From the NCBI GenBank assembly GCA_010032125.1, contig RHAU01000027.1:1-6733 (forward strand): a DNA stretch of 6,733 nucleotides, given 5' to 3'. The position numbers and the translations under genes were made by a program. The notes under the pieces were generated by a model. It saw only the letters and a list, made by a program, of their open reading frames with translations, searched no databases and had not been told where the DNA came from. This document shows positions 1 through 6,733 of the stretch, in pieces (within the stretch, counting starts at the first letter, position 1; each line of letters begins with the position of its first letter). The stretch comes from Actinomycetota bacterium (lineage in GTDB: Bacteria; Actinomycetota; Actinomycetes; Nanopelagicales; Nanopelagicaceae).

Positions 1-917
<917 letters not shown>

Positions 918-961
918 ATCTCGCGGTTACTTATTTACGTTCTTAGGCGTAATGTGACGCT
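918..961 (+). other. Short aroG-ogt intergenic gap
   Basis: These 44 bases hold no clear promoter, no T-run terminator and no good Shine-Dalgarno sequence. The only structure seen is a weak 5-bp stem, TTACG (935-939) with CGTAA (948-952), around an 8-base loop. This fits read-through from aroG into ogt but does not prove it. Confidence 0.35.
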
Positions 962-1456
962 GTGCTCACGCGCTCTACTTTCTCTACGCCGATTGGCACT
1001 TTGCAACTGATTTCACGCGAACATATTCTCCTTGCATCGGGCTTTGGAACTTATGAATCTCTGCGGGACTCACTCGATGTTGATGAGCGCAATCTTGAAA
1101 TAAAAAAAGCTTCTCGTATAAAAATTATTACGGATTTACTTGAAGATTATTTCGATGGTGACTTGACCGCACTTGATGGCATTACCGTTCGTCAGCCGGG
1201 TGAATCTTTCTCTCAATCGGCTTGGAAAGCGATGCGAAAAGTTCCTGCAGGAAAGACAATTTCGTATGGTGAACTAGCAAAAAAGGCTGGGTCCGCCGAA
1301 GCTGTTCGCGCTGCTGGAAGCGCATGTGCGAGGAACTTGATTGCCGTTGTTGTTCCTTGCCATCGCATCGTCAAGACGGGTGGAGCGCTTGGAAATTACG
1401 CTTATGGATTGAAAGCGAAAGAGTGGTTATTGCGCCACGAAGGCGCGATCAAGTAA
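962..1456 (+). CDS. ogt: Methylated-DNA--protein-cysteine S-methyltransferase
   Basis: Suicide DNA-repair protein of the Ogt/MGMT family, which transfers the alkyl group from O6-alkylguanine (and O4-alkylthymine) to its own cysteine. At 164 residues it is the usual length for the two-domain form without an Ada regulator part. Residues 1 to about 75 are the variable N-terminal domain, beginning with the typical TPIGTL. Residues 82 to about 160 are the DNA-binding/active-site domain, with SYGELAKKAG (101-110), the Arg finger Arg116 in AVRAAG, Asn125 of the asparagine hinge, and VPCHRIV with acceptor Cys133. The hinge reads RNLIAVV where most relatives have NP; this is a mild variant and all catalytic residues are kept. 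The GTG start at 962 is the first possible start after an in-frame TAA at 950-952, and the TPIG motif falls at the usual distance from it; no clear ribosome-binding site precedes it. It lies 44 bp after aroG, and its last 30 bp overlap ltaE on the opposite strand. Confidence 0.93.
   Translation: MLTRSTFSTPIGTLQLISREHILLASGFGTYESLRDSLDVDERNLEIKKASRIKIITDLLEDYFDGDLTALDGITVRQPGESFSQSAWKAMRKVPAGKTISYGELAKKAGSAEAVRAAGSACARNLIAVVVPCHRIVKTGGALGNYAYGLKAKEWLLRHEGAIK
1427..1456. other. Convergent 3' overlap of ogt and ltaE
   Basis: The last ten codons of ogt (+) and the last ten of ltaE (-) use the same 30 bp. The ogt TAA is at 1454-1456 and the ltaE TAA occupies 1427-1429 on the other strand. There is therefore no untranslated space between the two convergent units in which a separate terminator could sit. 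Confidence 0.9.
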
Positions 1457-2473
1457 TTCACTCAATATTGAACTAGCCCTCTCAATTTCTTCTTGATTAA
1501 CATCGAGATGGGTCACTAAGCGGATGACAGTAGGTCCTAGCGCGCTGAGAGAAACTCCTTTTTCGCGCGCTTGAGCGGCAAATTCGGATGCCGACACTCG
1601 AGCGTCAGAGAGATCGAGAACGACGATATTGGTTTGAACTGTATCCGGATTTACGGTTTGGGGAGCAATTCGATTACATGCTTCTGCAAGCTGTCGCGCA
1701 TGCTTATGATCAATTGCTAGGCGTGGAATATTGTGGTCAAGAGCGTAATGTCCGGCAGCCGCCAATATGCCAACCTGACGCATTCCACCCCCGTATCGCT
1801 TTCGCCAGACTCGGGCTCGACTGACGCGATCTTTGGTGGAGACCATCAAAGATCCAATGGGTGCGCCAAGGCCTTTAGATAGACAAACACTGATGGAATC
1901 AACGTATGAGCCAAAATCTTTGAGTGGAACTTGCGTTGCGACATGAGCATTCCAAATTCGTGCTCCGTCGAGATGAAGTGAAATACCTAGTTTTTTACTC
2001 TCGCTGCGAAGTCGCTTTATTTCATCGATGGACTGGACTGTCCCACCGCCGAAATTATGTGTATTTTCGATAGCAATCGCAGTCGTTGAGACCAAGTAGG
2101 GCCCGGCGTTGGGATGGGCAATCGCCAAGGGATCGTCGGCTCGAAGAAGTCCTCTCTCAGAGGGCCAGGTTCGAGTTGTTATACCGCTGAAGACGGCGGC
2201 GGCACCTAATTCCGCGCGCGCGATATGAGACGTGGTTTCGCAGAGAAGTTCTTCACCTGGTGCGACCAACATCCGAATCGCAAGTTGATTTGCAAGAGAA
2301 CCAGTAGGTGTAAAAAGTGCAGCTTCCATTCCGAACAGTTCAGCAACGCGTTCCTCAAGTGAATTTACAGTCGGGTCGTCGCCGTAAACATCATCGCCCA
2401 CAGGAGCAGCAGCAATCGCCGCTCGCATCTCAGGAGAGGGACGAGTTACGGTATCCGAGCGAAGATCAATCAT
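1427..2473 (-). CDS. ltaE: Low-specificity L-threonine aldolase
   Basis: PLP-dependent cytosolic enzyme that cleaves L-threonine or L-allo-threonine to glycine and acetaldehyde. At 348 residues it has the usual length. Features seen: the family N-terminus [11 protein letters not shown] (2-12), His83 in TSHI (stacks on the PLP ring in the family), the cofactor segment [10 protein letters not shown] (167-176) with Asp169 and Arg172, and [10 protein letters not shown] (199-208) with Lys200 as the Schiff-base lysine. The family is known to act also on related beta-hydroxy amino acids, so the physiological substrate is not fixed by sequence. The ATG start (2473-2471) overlaps the TGA of the upstream transporter gene in an ATGA, which implies translational coupling. 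A weak GGA-type ribosome site lies inside the transporter gene (GGATGA at 2482-2477). It is the last gene of the minus-strand unit and overlaps ogt by 30 bp. Confidence 0.94.
   Translation of the reverse strand: MIDLRSDTVTRPSPEMRAAIAAAPVGDDVYGDDPTVNSLEERVAELFGMEAALFTPTGSLANQLAIRMLVAPGEELLCETTSHIARAELGAAAVFSGITTRTWPSERGLLRADDPLAIAHPNAGPYLVSTTAIAIENTHNFGGGTVQSIDEIKRLRSESKKLGISLHLDGARIWNAHVATQVPLKDFGSYVDSISVCLSKGLGAPIGSLMVSTKDRVSRARVWRKRYGGGMRQVGILAAAGHYALDHNIPRLAIDHKHARQLAEACNRIAPQTVNPDTVQTNIVVLDLSDARVSASEFAAQAREKGVSLSALGPTVIRLVTHLDVNQEEIERASSILSELLDRAFVAQ
1429..1449. terminator. Candidate hairpin inside the convergent overlap
   Basis: ATTGCGCC (1429-1436) pairs with GGCGCGAT (1442-1449) around the five-base loop ACGAA. 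That gives eight pairs including one G-T wobble (which pairs as A-C on the complementary strand). It sits exactly where the two transcription units meet and could act from either side. No T-run follows on either strand, so it is not a standard intrinsic terminator, and the pairing may simply be a by-product of two overlapping coding sequences. Confidence 0.25.
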
Positions 2474-3333
2474 CGTTCATCCATTGTTTCATGAAGTCGA
2501 GGCTGGACGATAGCAATCATCGCAACCAAAACCAACGTTCCGCCGATGAGAAGTCTCAACGTGATTGGCTCACGACCCAGTGCCACCGAGAAGATAGCTG
2601 CAAAGACAACTTCGGTTGTCAGTATGACCGCAACTTTTGTCGCAGAAATTCGAGCCTGTGCCCAGGTTTGTACCACGAAAGCAATTGCAGTTGCAAAAAC
2701 GGCTGTGAAAATAATGACAGCCCAGACTTGTGAATCTGGTGGGCTCTTAAATCCTTGGATTGAGGTTGGAATCATGCACAAGAGTGCGCAACCAAGAAGT
2801 TGCATAACAGTGAGTGCATACGCGTCAAAGTCTTTGCTCCACGTACTTAAGAGCAAGATATGTATCGAAAAGAGTAAGGCAGATAGCAATACAAAGATCT
2901 CACCAACTCCAATGGAAAAACCTTTCAGTGAAAGTACTGCGAGTCCAATCGTTGCAATGAGTACGTAGATCCACGCTTCTCTCGATAATTGATGACGAAG
3001 AAAGAAATAACCAAGAAGTGGGGTAAGGACCACATAGAGCCCCGTGATAAAGCCAGTGATGGCAGGGGTTGTTCTCTCAAGTCCCAAAGTTTGAAAAATG
3101 TAGCCAGAACCTAAAGCCACTCCAATAATCAAGCCTTTTTTAATGAGACGAGGTGTGAATGAACGAATGACTTTTGGGCGCAAGATAATCATTGCCAAAG
3201 CCGCGACAACAAAACGCGATGTTAAGAAACTATAGACATCCTGCTGATCCAGAATATCTTTCATCCAGACGAAGGAAATGCCCCACATTGCTGCGACTGC
3301 AAGTAGCGCCCACGGAGCAAAGACAACGGACAT
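2470..3333 (-). CDS. EamA/DMT-family transporter, ten membrane helices
   Basis: Inner-membrane protein of the drug/metabolite transporter superfamily, 287 residues. Two EamA repeats are visible (about 7-136 and 144-277), each giving five hydrophobic helices. These are roughly 5-24, 33-51, 66-84, 91-110, 119-137, 143-162, 171-189, 202-222, 230-251 and 258-277. The first repeat opens with the family's [11 protein letters not shown] signature, and [20 protein letters not shown] (89-108) is the conserved fourth-helix region. The family exports amino acids, nucleosides and other small metabolites, usually by proton exchange; the substrate cannot be read from sequence. Coupling to ltaE (4-bp ATGA overlap) allows an RhtA-like threonine or amino-acid exporter, but this is inference. 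The ATG at 3333 follows the nfo stop by 2 bp. Only a poor purine stretch precedes it, so translation probably continues from nfo. Confidence 0.9.
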   Translation of the reverse strand: MSVVFAPWALLAVAAMWGISFVWMKDILDQQDVYSFLTSRFVVAALAMIILRPKVIRSFTPRLIKKGLIIGVALGSGYIFQTLGLERTTPAITGFITGLYVVLTPLLGYFFLRHQLSREAWIYVLIATIGLAVLSLKGFSIGVGEIFVLLSALLFSIHILLLSTWSKDFDAYALTVMQLLGCALLCMIPTSIQGFKSPPDSQVWAVIIFTAVFATAIAFVVQTWAQARISATKVAVILTTEVVFAAIFSVALGREPITLRLLIGGTLVLVAMIAIVQPRLHETMDER

Positions 3334-3335
3334 TT

Positions 3336-4196
3336 CTATTTCTTATCTCGAATTTTTCGTAGAACAGCGACTTCGCTTCCGTGCTCAGGTTCTTCGCCAG
3401 GCGTTTCAAGTATGAGTGGTGCATTTGCTATTGCGGGATGAGCAATGAGTTCTTCGAAGGGTTTTACGCCTATTTCGCCTTTACCTAAATTCTCATGTCT
3501 ATCTTTGAGCGAACCAAGAACGTCCATCGAATCATTCGCATGAATGAGCTGAATTCGCTCCTGTCCCACAACATCGACGAGTAGGTCAATGGTGGATTTC
3601 ATCCCACCTTTACTCTTGATGTCATGTCCTGCAGCAAAAACGTGACACGTATCTAGACATACTCCAACTTTTGGATGCCATTCCAGTGCCTCAAAATATT
3701 GTGTGAGATCGTCCAGTTTTCTGACGAGTGATTGACCTTGTCCCGCAGTTGGTTCAAGAAGGAGCCACGGATCATCATCTTTCAATGCGCTGAGGATTGG
3801 CATCATGCCATCGTGAATCTGTTTCCATGCTTTCTTGATATGTGATTCATCTACAGCCGAACCGGTGTGAATTACCACTCCAAGTGCACCAATATCTCGT
3901 CCCCTTCGAAGCGAGTAAGCCGTCGAAGCAAGAGAGTTTTTGTATGTACCTTCGGTCGGAGAACCGAGATTGATAAGGAAGGGAGCGTGAACGTACGTTT
4001 CAATATCTAACGCTTCCGCCTTAGAACGAAATGCTGCGTCTGCTTCCGGATTGGGTTCCGGCATTGCCCATCCGCGAGGATTAGATGCAAAGACTTGAAT
4101 TGCTTCGGCTTTTATTGTGGTCGCATACTCAATCGAGCGCTTTGCCATACCTCCCGATGTTGGGACGTGTGCACCAAGTCGAGGCTTTGCCGTCAC
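3336..4196 (-). CDS. nfo: Endonuclease IV (deoxyribonuclease IV, AP endonuclease)
   Basis: Zinc-dependent TIM-barrel AP endonuclease of base-excision repair. It cuts DNA 5' to abasic sites and removes blocked 3' ends. At 286 residues it is close to the E. coli enzyme. All nine residues corresponding to the trinuclear zinc site are present: His70 (YVHAP), His110 (VIHTG), Glu148 (LLLEPTAG), Asp182 and His185 (CLDTCH), His219 (LIHAND), Asp232 and His234 (DRHENLGKG) and Glu264 (LILETPG). The N-terminal RLGAHV strand is intact, which fixes the start just upstream at GTG (4196-4194). That GTG is preceded by AGGGTGA, which contains the kinase stop codon. It sits 4 bp after the kinase gene and 2 bp before the transporter gene. 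Together with ogt it makes two DNA-repair genes in the window, though the two lie in opposite transcription units. Confidence 0.96.
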   Translation of the reverse strand: MTAKPRLGAHVPTSGGMAKRSIEYATTIKAEAIQVFASNPRGWAMPEPNPEADAAFRSKAEALDIETYVHAPFLINLGSPTEGTYKNSLASTAYSLRRGRDIGALGVVIHTGSAVDESHIKKAWKQIHDGMMPILSALKDDDPWLLLEPTAGQGQSLVRKLDDLTQYFEALEWHPKVGVCLDTCHVFAAGHDIKSKGGMKSTIDLLVDVVGQERIQLIHANDSMDVLGSLKDRHENLGKGEIGVKPFEELIAHPAIANAPLILETPGEEPEHGSEVAVLRKIRDKK

Positions 4197-4200
4197 TTGT

Positions 4201-4207
4201 TCACCCT
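4201..4207 (-). promoter_or_regulatory. Probable ribosome-binding site of nfo overlapping the kinase stop
   Basis: On the minus strand AGGGTGA lies 4 bases before the nfo GTG start, and its TGA is the stop codon of the kinase gene. It is the best Shine-Dalgarno-like sequence among the gene junctions here. It supports the GTG start and suggests that nfo translation depends on ribosomes finishing the kinase. Confidence 0.45.
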
Positions 4208-6117
4208 ACAGTGACGGTGACAGTAGAACCACGCTTCACTTTGCTACCCACCTTGGGCGCAATATTGGTCACGACCTTCACCTTCTTGGTACCTACTTTC
4301 TTCACAGATACCTTCAATTCCAGGCTCTTCAAGGTAGAGACCGCTTTACTTTCGGCCACCCCAAATAGATTTGGAATGAAAACAAATTCGCTGCCTTTGG
4401 AAACGACAAGGGTAATCGTGCTTCCTTTATCTGCTTGTCCGGCGGCTGGTGATTGACTAATGACGGCACCTACCGGGAGATCTTCATTAAATACATACCG
4501 TGTAGTGACTTCAAAGCCTGCATCACTGAGTTCATTGAGTGCTTGCTCGCCACTCTTACCTTTGTAATCGGAGAGCGCAATCTGCTCGATTCCTGCTGAA
4601 ATCACGAGATCTACAGTTGTGTCTCGTTTAACTCGTTCGCCAACTTTCGGCGAGGTACGAATGATGTAGCCCTTTGGTATCTCCGATGAGAATTCCTCAA
4701 TAGTTTCGCCCATAACTAATTTACGTTTTGTAAGCAGGGATTGCGCCGCATCTCTTGTGAGACCAGCAAGATTAGGTACGTCGTATCTCTCCTTACCTTT
4801 GGAAACCGTTACATCAACTGTTCCGGTCGGTTCAATTCTCCCGCCGCCTGCAGGATCTGAAGAAATAATTTTTCCTTCGGGAATTTCCTCACTAAATTCC
4901 TCTGTCGCAACCTGAATTGCCAATCCGAGATCTTCAAGTTCGGAAGTTGCCTGCTTAACGCTCATGCCTGCAAGCGAAGGAACGACGACTCGGGAACCTG
5001 GACCTAGAAATGAATACCAGAGAAATGCACCTATAAGTACAGCGAGGAGCGCGGCGATGGAGCGATTTCTTTTCACTCGCGGTGATGGCTTTCGCTTTGT
5101 TTCCGCTGTTTTCTCTCGCTTCACTTCGTCCTCTTTCTTTGGTTCACCACGATTAGATTTAACACGCTCAATGACAGGAGTTCTCTGTCGTGTTCTTGCT
5201 CTTTCCTTCCCGGGTTGCTTGATGGGCGCAGGTGGAAGGTCAAGTTCGAGGGAGAGTTGACGACGCCGCGGATCAATTTTTTCTGAGATGGACCGCATTT
5301 CATCGAGAAATACAGAACAATCGCGAGGTCTTTTATCGGGATCAATGTCGGTTGCTCGAAGCACGAGCGCATCAATTTCTTGGGGGATTGCAGAATTAAG
5401 TGTAGACGGAGCTGGAACACGATCATTGACATGACGTATTGCAATCTGTACCGGATCTTCACCTTTATATGGTTTCTCGCCGGTAAGAAGTTCAAACATC
5501 ACAATTCCCAATGAGTAGACATCACTTCGCGAATCTGCGATTCCGCGTTGGACCTGTTCGGGGGAGAGATAAGAGACGCTCCCCAAAATGACGCTGGACT
5601 CTGCGGTCATCGTGGAACCAAGGAGTGCACCACGGGCAAGGCCAAAATCTGCAATCTTTATTCGACCTTCTTTAGAGACCAGGATGTTTTCAGGTTTGAT
5701 ATCGCGATGAACTATTCCGAGAGCATGCGCCGCAGCTAACGCGCTTGCAACGGGCATCAGTAGCTGAAGAGTTCGTTCAACCCCGAGCGCTCCTTGTTCG
5801 TGAAGAAATTCTCGCAGCGTAGAACCTTCCACCAACTCCATGACGATATAGACGCACGGAACTCCACCTTGGTTCCAACCTTGATCTAGAACAGAGACGA
5901 TATTGGGGTGCGATAAAGAAGCTGCTGCCTTCGCTTCTCGAATAAATCTCTCCACAAATTTCTCATCTTGTGCGAGATGAGGATGCATGATTTTTACAGC
6001 AACATGGCGGTCAAGACGAAGGTCAAGAGCTGCATAAATTGTTGCCATTCCACCGGAAGCCACAACTCGAGTGAGCTGATAACGCCCATCAATGACTTCA
6101 CCGGTCAAATCTGACAC
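4201..6117 (-). CDS. pknL: Membrane Ser/Thr protein kinase with four PASTA domains (PknB/PknL family)
   Basis: 638-residue Hanks-type kinase. Cytosolic kinase domain about 13-275: glycine loop VVASGGMATIY (18-28), Lys42, Glu61, HRDIKPEN (137-144, catalytic Asp139), DFG (157-159), SPEQ (185-188). The activation loop has Thr169 and Thr171 spaced like the two autophosphorylated threonines of mycobacterial PknB. A charged, Arg/Lys-rich linker (about 283-352) leads to one membrane helix (353-371). Four extracytoplasmic PASTA domains follow at about 376-443, 444-511, 512-577 and 578-638; these bind muropeptides or lipid II in the family. The loop (Ala-Ser-Gly-Gly), LDLRLDRHVA and VILG before the SPEQ segment resemble mycobacterial PknL more than PknB. 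Convergence towards aroG also matches that locus. M. tuberculosis PknL lacks PASTA domains; from memory, the corynebacterial one has them. Start is GTG (6117-6115), 9 bp after the previous gene, without a clear ribosome site. A generic annotation would be pknB or stkP. Confidence 0.93.
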   Translation of the reverse strand: MSDLTGEVIDGRYQLTRVVASGGMATIYAALDLRLDRHVAVKIMHPHLAQDEKFVERFIREAKAAASLSHPNIVSVLDQGWNQGGVPCVYIVMELVEGSTLREFLHEQGALGVERTLQLLMPVASALAAAHALGIVHRDIKPENILVSKEGRIKIADFGLARGALLGSTMTAESSVILGSVSYLSPEQVQRGIADSRSDVYSLGIVMFELLTGEKPYKGEDPVQIAIRHVNDRVPAPSTLNSAIPQEIDALVLRATDIDPDKRPRDCSVFLDEMRSISEKIDPRRRQLSLELDLPPAPIKQPGKERARTRQRTPVIERVKSNRGEPKKEDEVKREKTAETKRKPSPRVKRNRSIAALLAVLIGAFLWYSFLGPGSRVVVPSLAGMSVKQATSELEDLGLAIQVATEEFSEEIPEGKIISSDPAGGGRIEPTGTVDVTVSKGKERYDVPNLAGLTRDAAQSLLTKRKLVMGETIEEFSSEIPKGYIIRTSPKVGERVKRDTTVDLVISAGIEQIALSDYKGKSGEQALNELSDAGFEVTTRYVFNEDLPVGAVISQSPAAGQADKGSTITLVVSKGSEFVFIPNLFGVAESKAVSTLKSLELKVSVKKVGTKKVKVVTNIAPKVGSKVKRGSTVTVTVG

Positions 6118-6126
6118 GTAGAGATT

Positions 6127-6723
6127 TTAGATGAAGTACTTCCCATCGATGCGGATAGTGGCGCAATCGCGAGTGTTGTCGCGATTGAAGTGCTCTCTCT
6201 CACGCAATTGCCAGATTCTCATCTCAGTTTCTAGATAATCACCATCACGACGAAGCACTCTCTCCAATCCAGTCTCTTCATCGATATCAATCCAAATTAA
6301 TTGATCAAGAAATTTCCGAACTTGTTTCTGACCTGAACCCACTCCTTCGAGTATTAGCACATTCGGAGATGGCAGCTCAACGGGAGATTGGAATCTGCCT
6401 GATAGCCAATCGTATTTTCGGTAAGAAAAGTTCTTACCCAAAGAGACGGGAGTTACTATCGAATGGAGCAAAGTTCTCGTCAATTGCTCGTCGAGAGCTG
6501 ATTCCCAGCCACCATACAAATCATCCATGTGGATGGTAAGGACTGACTCGTGAAGATAGTGCCCAGAAATCCTTGATGCCAAAGTGGTCTTTCCGCCACC
6601 GGCCGGACCATCAATAGAGATGATTCGAGAATGCGAAGAACGTCTCTCGCCGCTTTCTATTTTTTCAATAATGTTGATTAACGAAAGATTTGTCATCTCT
6701 TCAGTCGAGTCCATCTCAACCAA
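6127..6723 (-). CDS. Uridine-kinase-like P-loop NTPase, substrate unknown
   Basis: Soluble P-loop protein of the uridine kinase/nucleoside-kinase-like group, probably phosphorylating a small molecule. Numbering from the TTG at 6723 (198 residues): Walker A GPAGGGKTT (39-47), a substrate-side motif HMDDLYGGW (65-73), a segment YRKYDW (101-106), a Walker-B-like strand LILEGVGSG (123-131), strand LIWIDID (142-148), and an Arg-rich lid around RVLRRDGD (155-162). The HMDDLYxGW, YDW and LEGVGSG set is typical of a family common in actinobacteria and often labelled uridine kinase or ATP-binding protein; I know of no firm substrate. Start is undecided. TTG at 6723 is the longest frame with a start codon inside the window, ATG at 6714-6712 and ATG at 6696-6694 are alternatives, and the frame is open to the window edge. 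All candidates precede the Walker A motif. The stop (6127) lies 9 bp before the kinase start. Confidence 0.82.
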   Translation of the reverse strand: MVEMDSTEEMTNLSLINIIEKIESGERRSSHSRIISIDGPAGGGKTTLASRISGHYLHESVLTIHMDDLYGGWESALDEQLTRTLLHSIVTPVSLGKNFSYRKYDWLSGRFQSPVELPSPNVLILEGVGSGQKQVRKFLDQLIWIDIDEETGLERVLRRDGDYLETEMRIWQLREREHFNRDNTRDCATIRIDGKYFI

Positions 6724-6733
6724 CCAAAGCCTG

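Larger units (their letters stand above)
1427..6723 (-). other. Probable five-gene operon (P-loop kinase, pknL, nfo, transporter, ltaE)
   Basis: Five genes on one strand are separated by 9, 4, 2 and -4 bp, leaving no room for internal promoters outside coding sequence and no terminators. The promoter must lie right of the window or inside a coding region. Co-transcription is inferred from spacing only; the functions (signalling, repair, transport, threonine cleavage) do not form one evident pathway. Confidence 0.7.

Noticed and set aside
1588..2968. Plus-strand open frames opposite ltaE and the transporter gene
   Set aside because: They are antisense to well-supported genes, with unusual composition (Gln/Arg-rich or Cys/Ser-rich) and no family features.
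4085..5739. Open frames in alternative frames within nfo and the PASTA kinase gene
   Set aside because: All overlap conserved domains of the real genes; none has a credible start context or motif.

Overview
The window looks like a stretch of actinobacterial chromosome. The evidence is a class II (plant/mycobacterial-type) DAHP synthase, a PknL-like Ser/Thr kinase with PASTA repeats, and a P-loop kinase of a type common in actinobacteria. Base composition is moderate (about 45-50% GC by eye), intergenic gaps are only a few bases, and GTG/TTG starts are frequent. This suggests a small-genome, lower-GC actinobacterium, for example a freshwater planktonic lineage such as Nanopelagicales/acI. That placement is inference, not shown by the sequence.

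Layout. Positions 1-425 are a fold-back. Bases 1-99 are the exact reverse complement of 327-425, and all of 1-330 on the minus strand encodes an internal part of the same DAHP synthase gene (aroG) whose C-terminal part runs on the plus strand from 327 to 917. Joining the reverse complement of 100-330 to the plus strand after the shared GGCC gives one continuous frame of about 273 residues. This is therefore a snap-back copy of aroG, most likely an amplification or assembly chimera, not a second gene. After 44 bp comes ogt (962-1456, +), a DNA alkyltransferase.

From 1427 to the right edge every gene is on the minus strand, transcribed right to left: a uridine-kinase-like P-loop protein, the PASTA kinase, nfo (endonuclease IV), an EamA/DMT transporter and ltaE (low-specificity threonine aldolase). 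Gaps are 9, 4, 2 and -4 bp, so this looks like one transcription unit whose promoter lies beyond the right edge. The unit ends convergently on ogt with a 30-bp overlap of coding sequence.

How the genes fit together. aroG makes the first committed intermediate of aromatic amino-acid synthesis. ogt and nfo are DNA-repair enzymes (direct alkyl reversal and AP-site incision). The PASTA kinase is a membrane sensor of cell-wall material. ltaE and the transporter are translationally coupled and may both handle threonine/glycine-type metabolites. The convergent pknL/aroG arrangement resembles the mycobacterial Rv2176-Rv2178c locus. I found no CRISPR array, mobile element, RNA gene or evident new biological system. 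The main point that needs attention is the fold-back at the left edge. No gene-free stretch exceeds 300 bases: 1-326 is aroG-derived sequence in reverse orientation.
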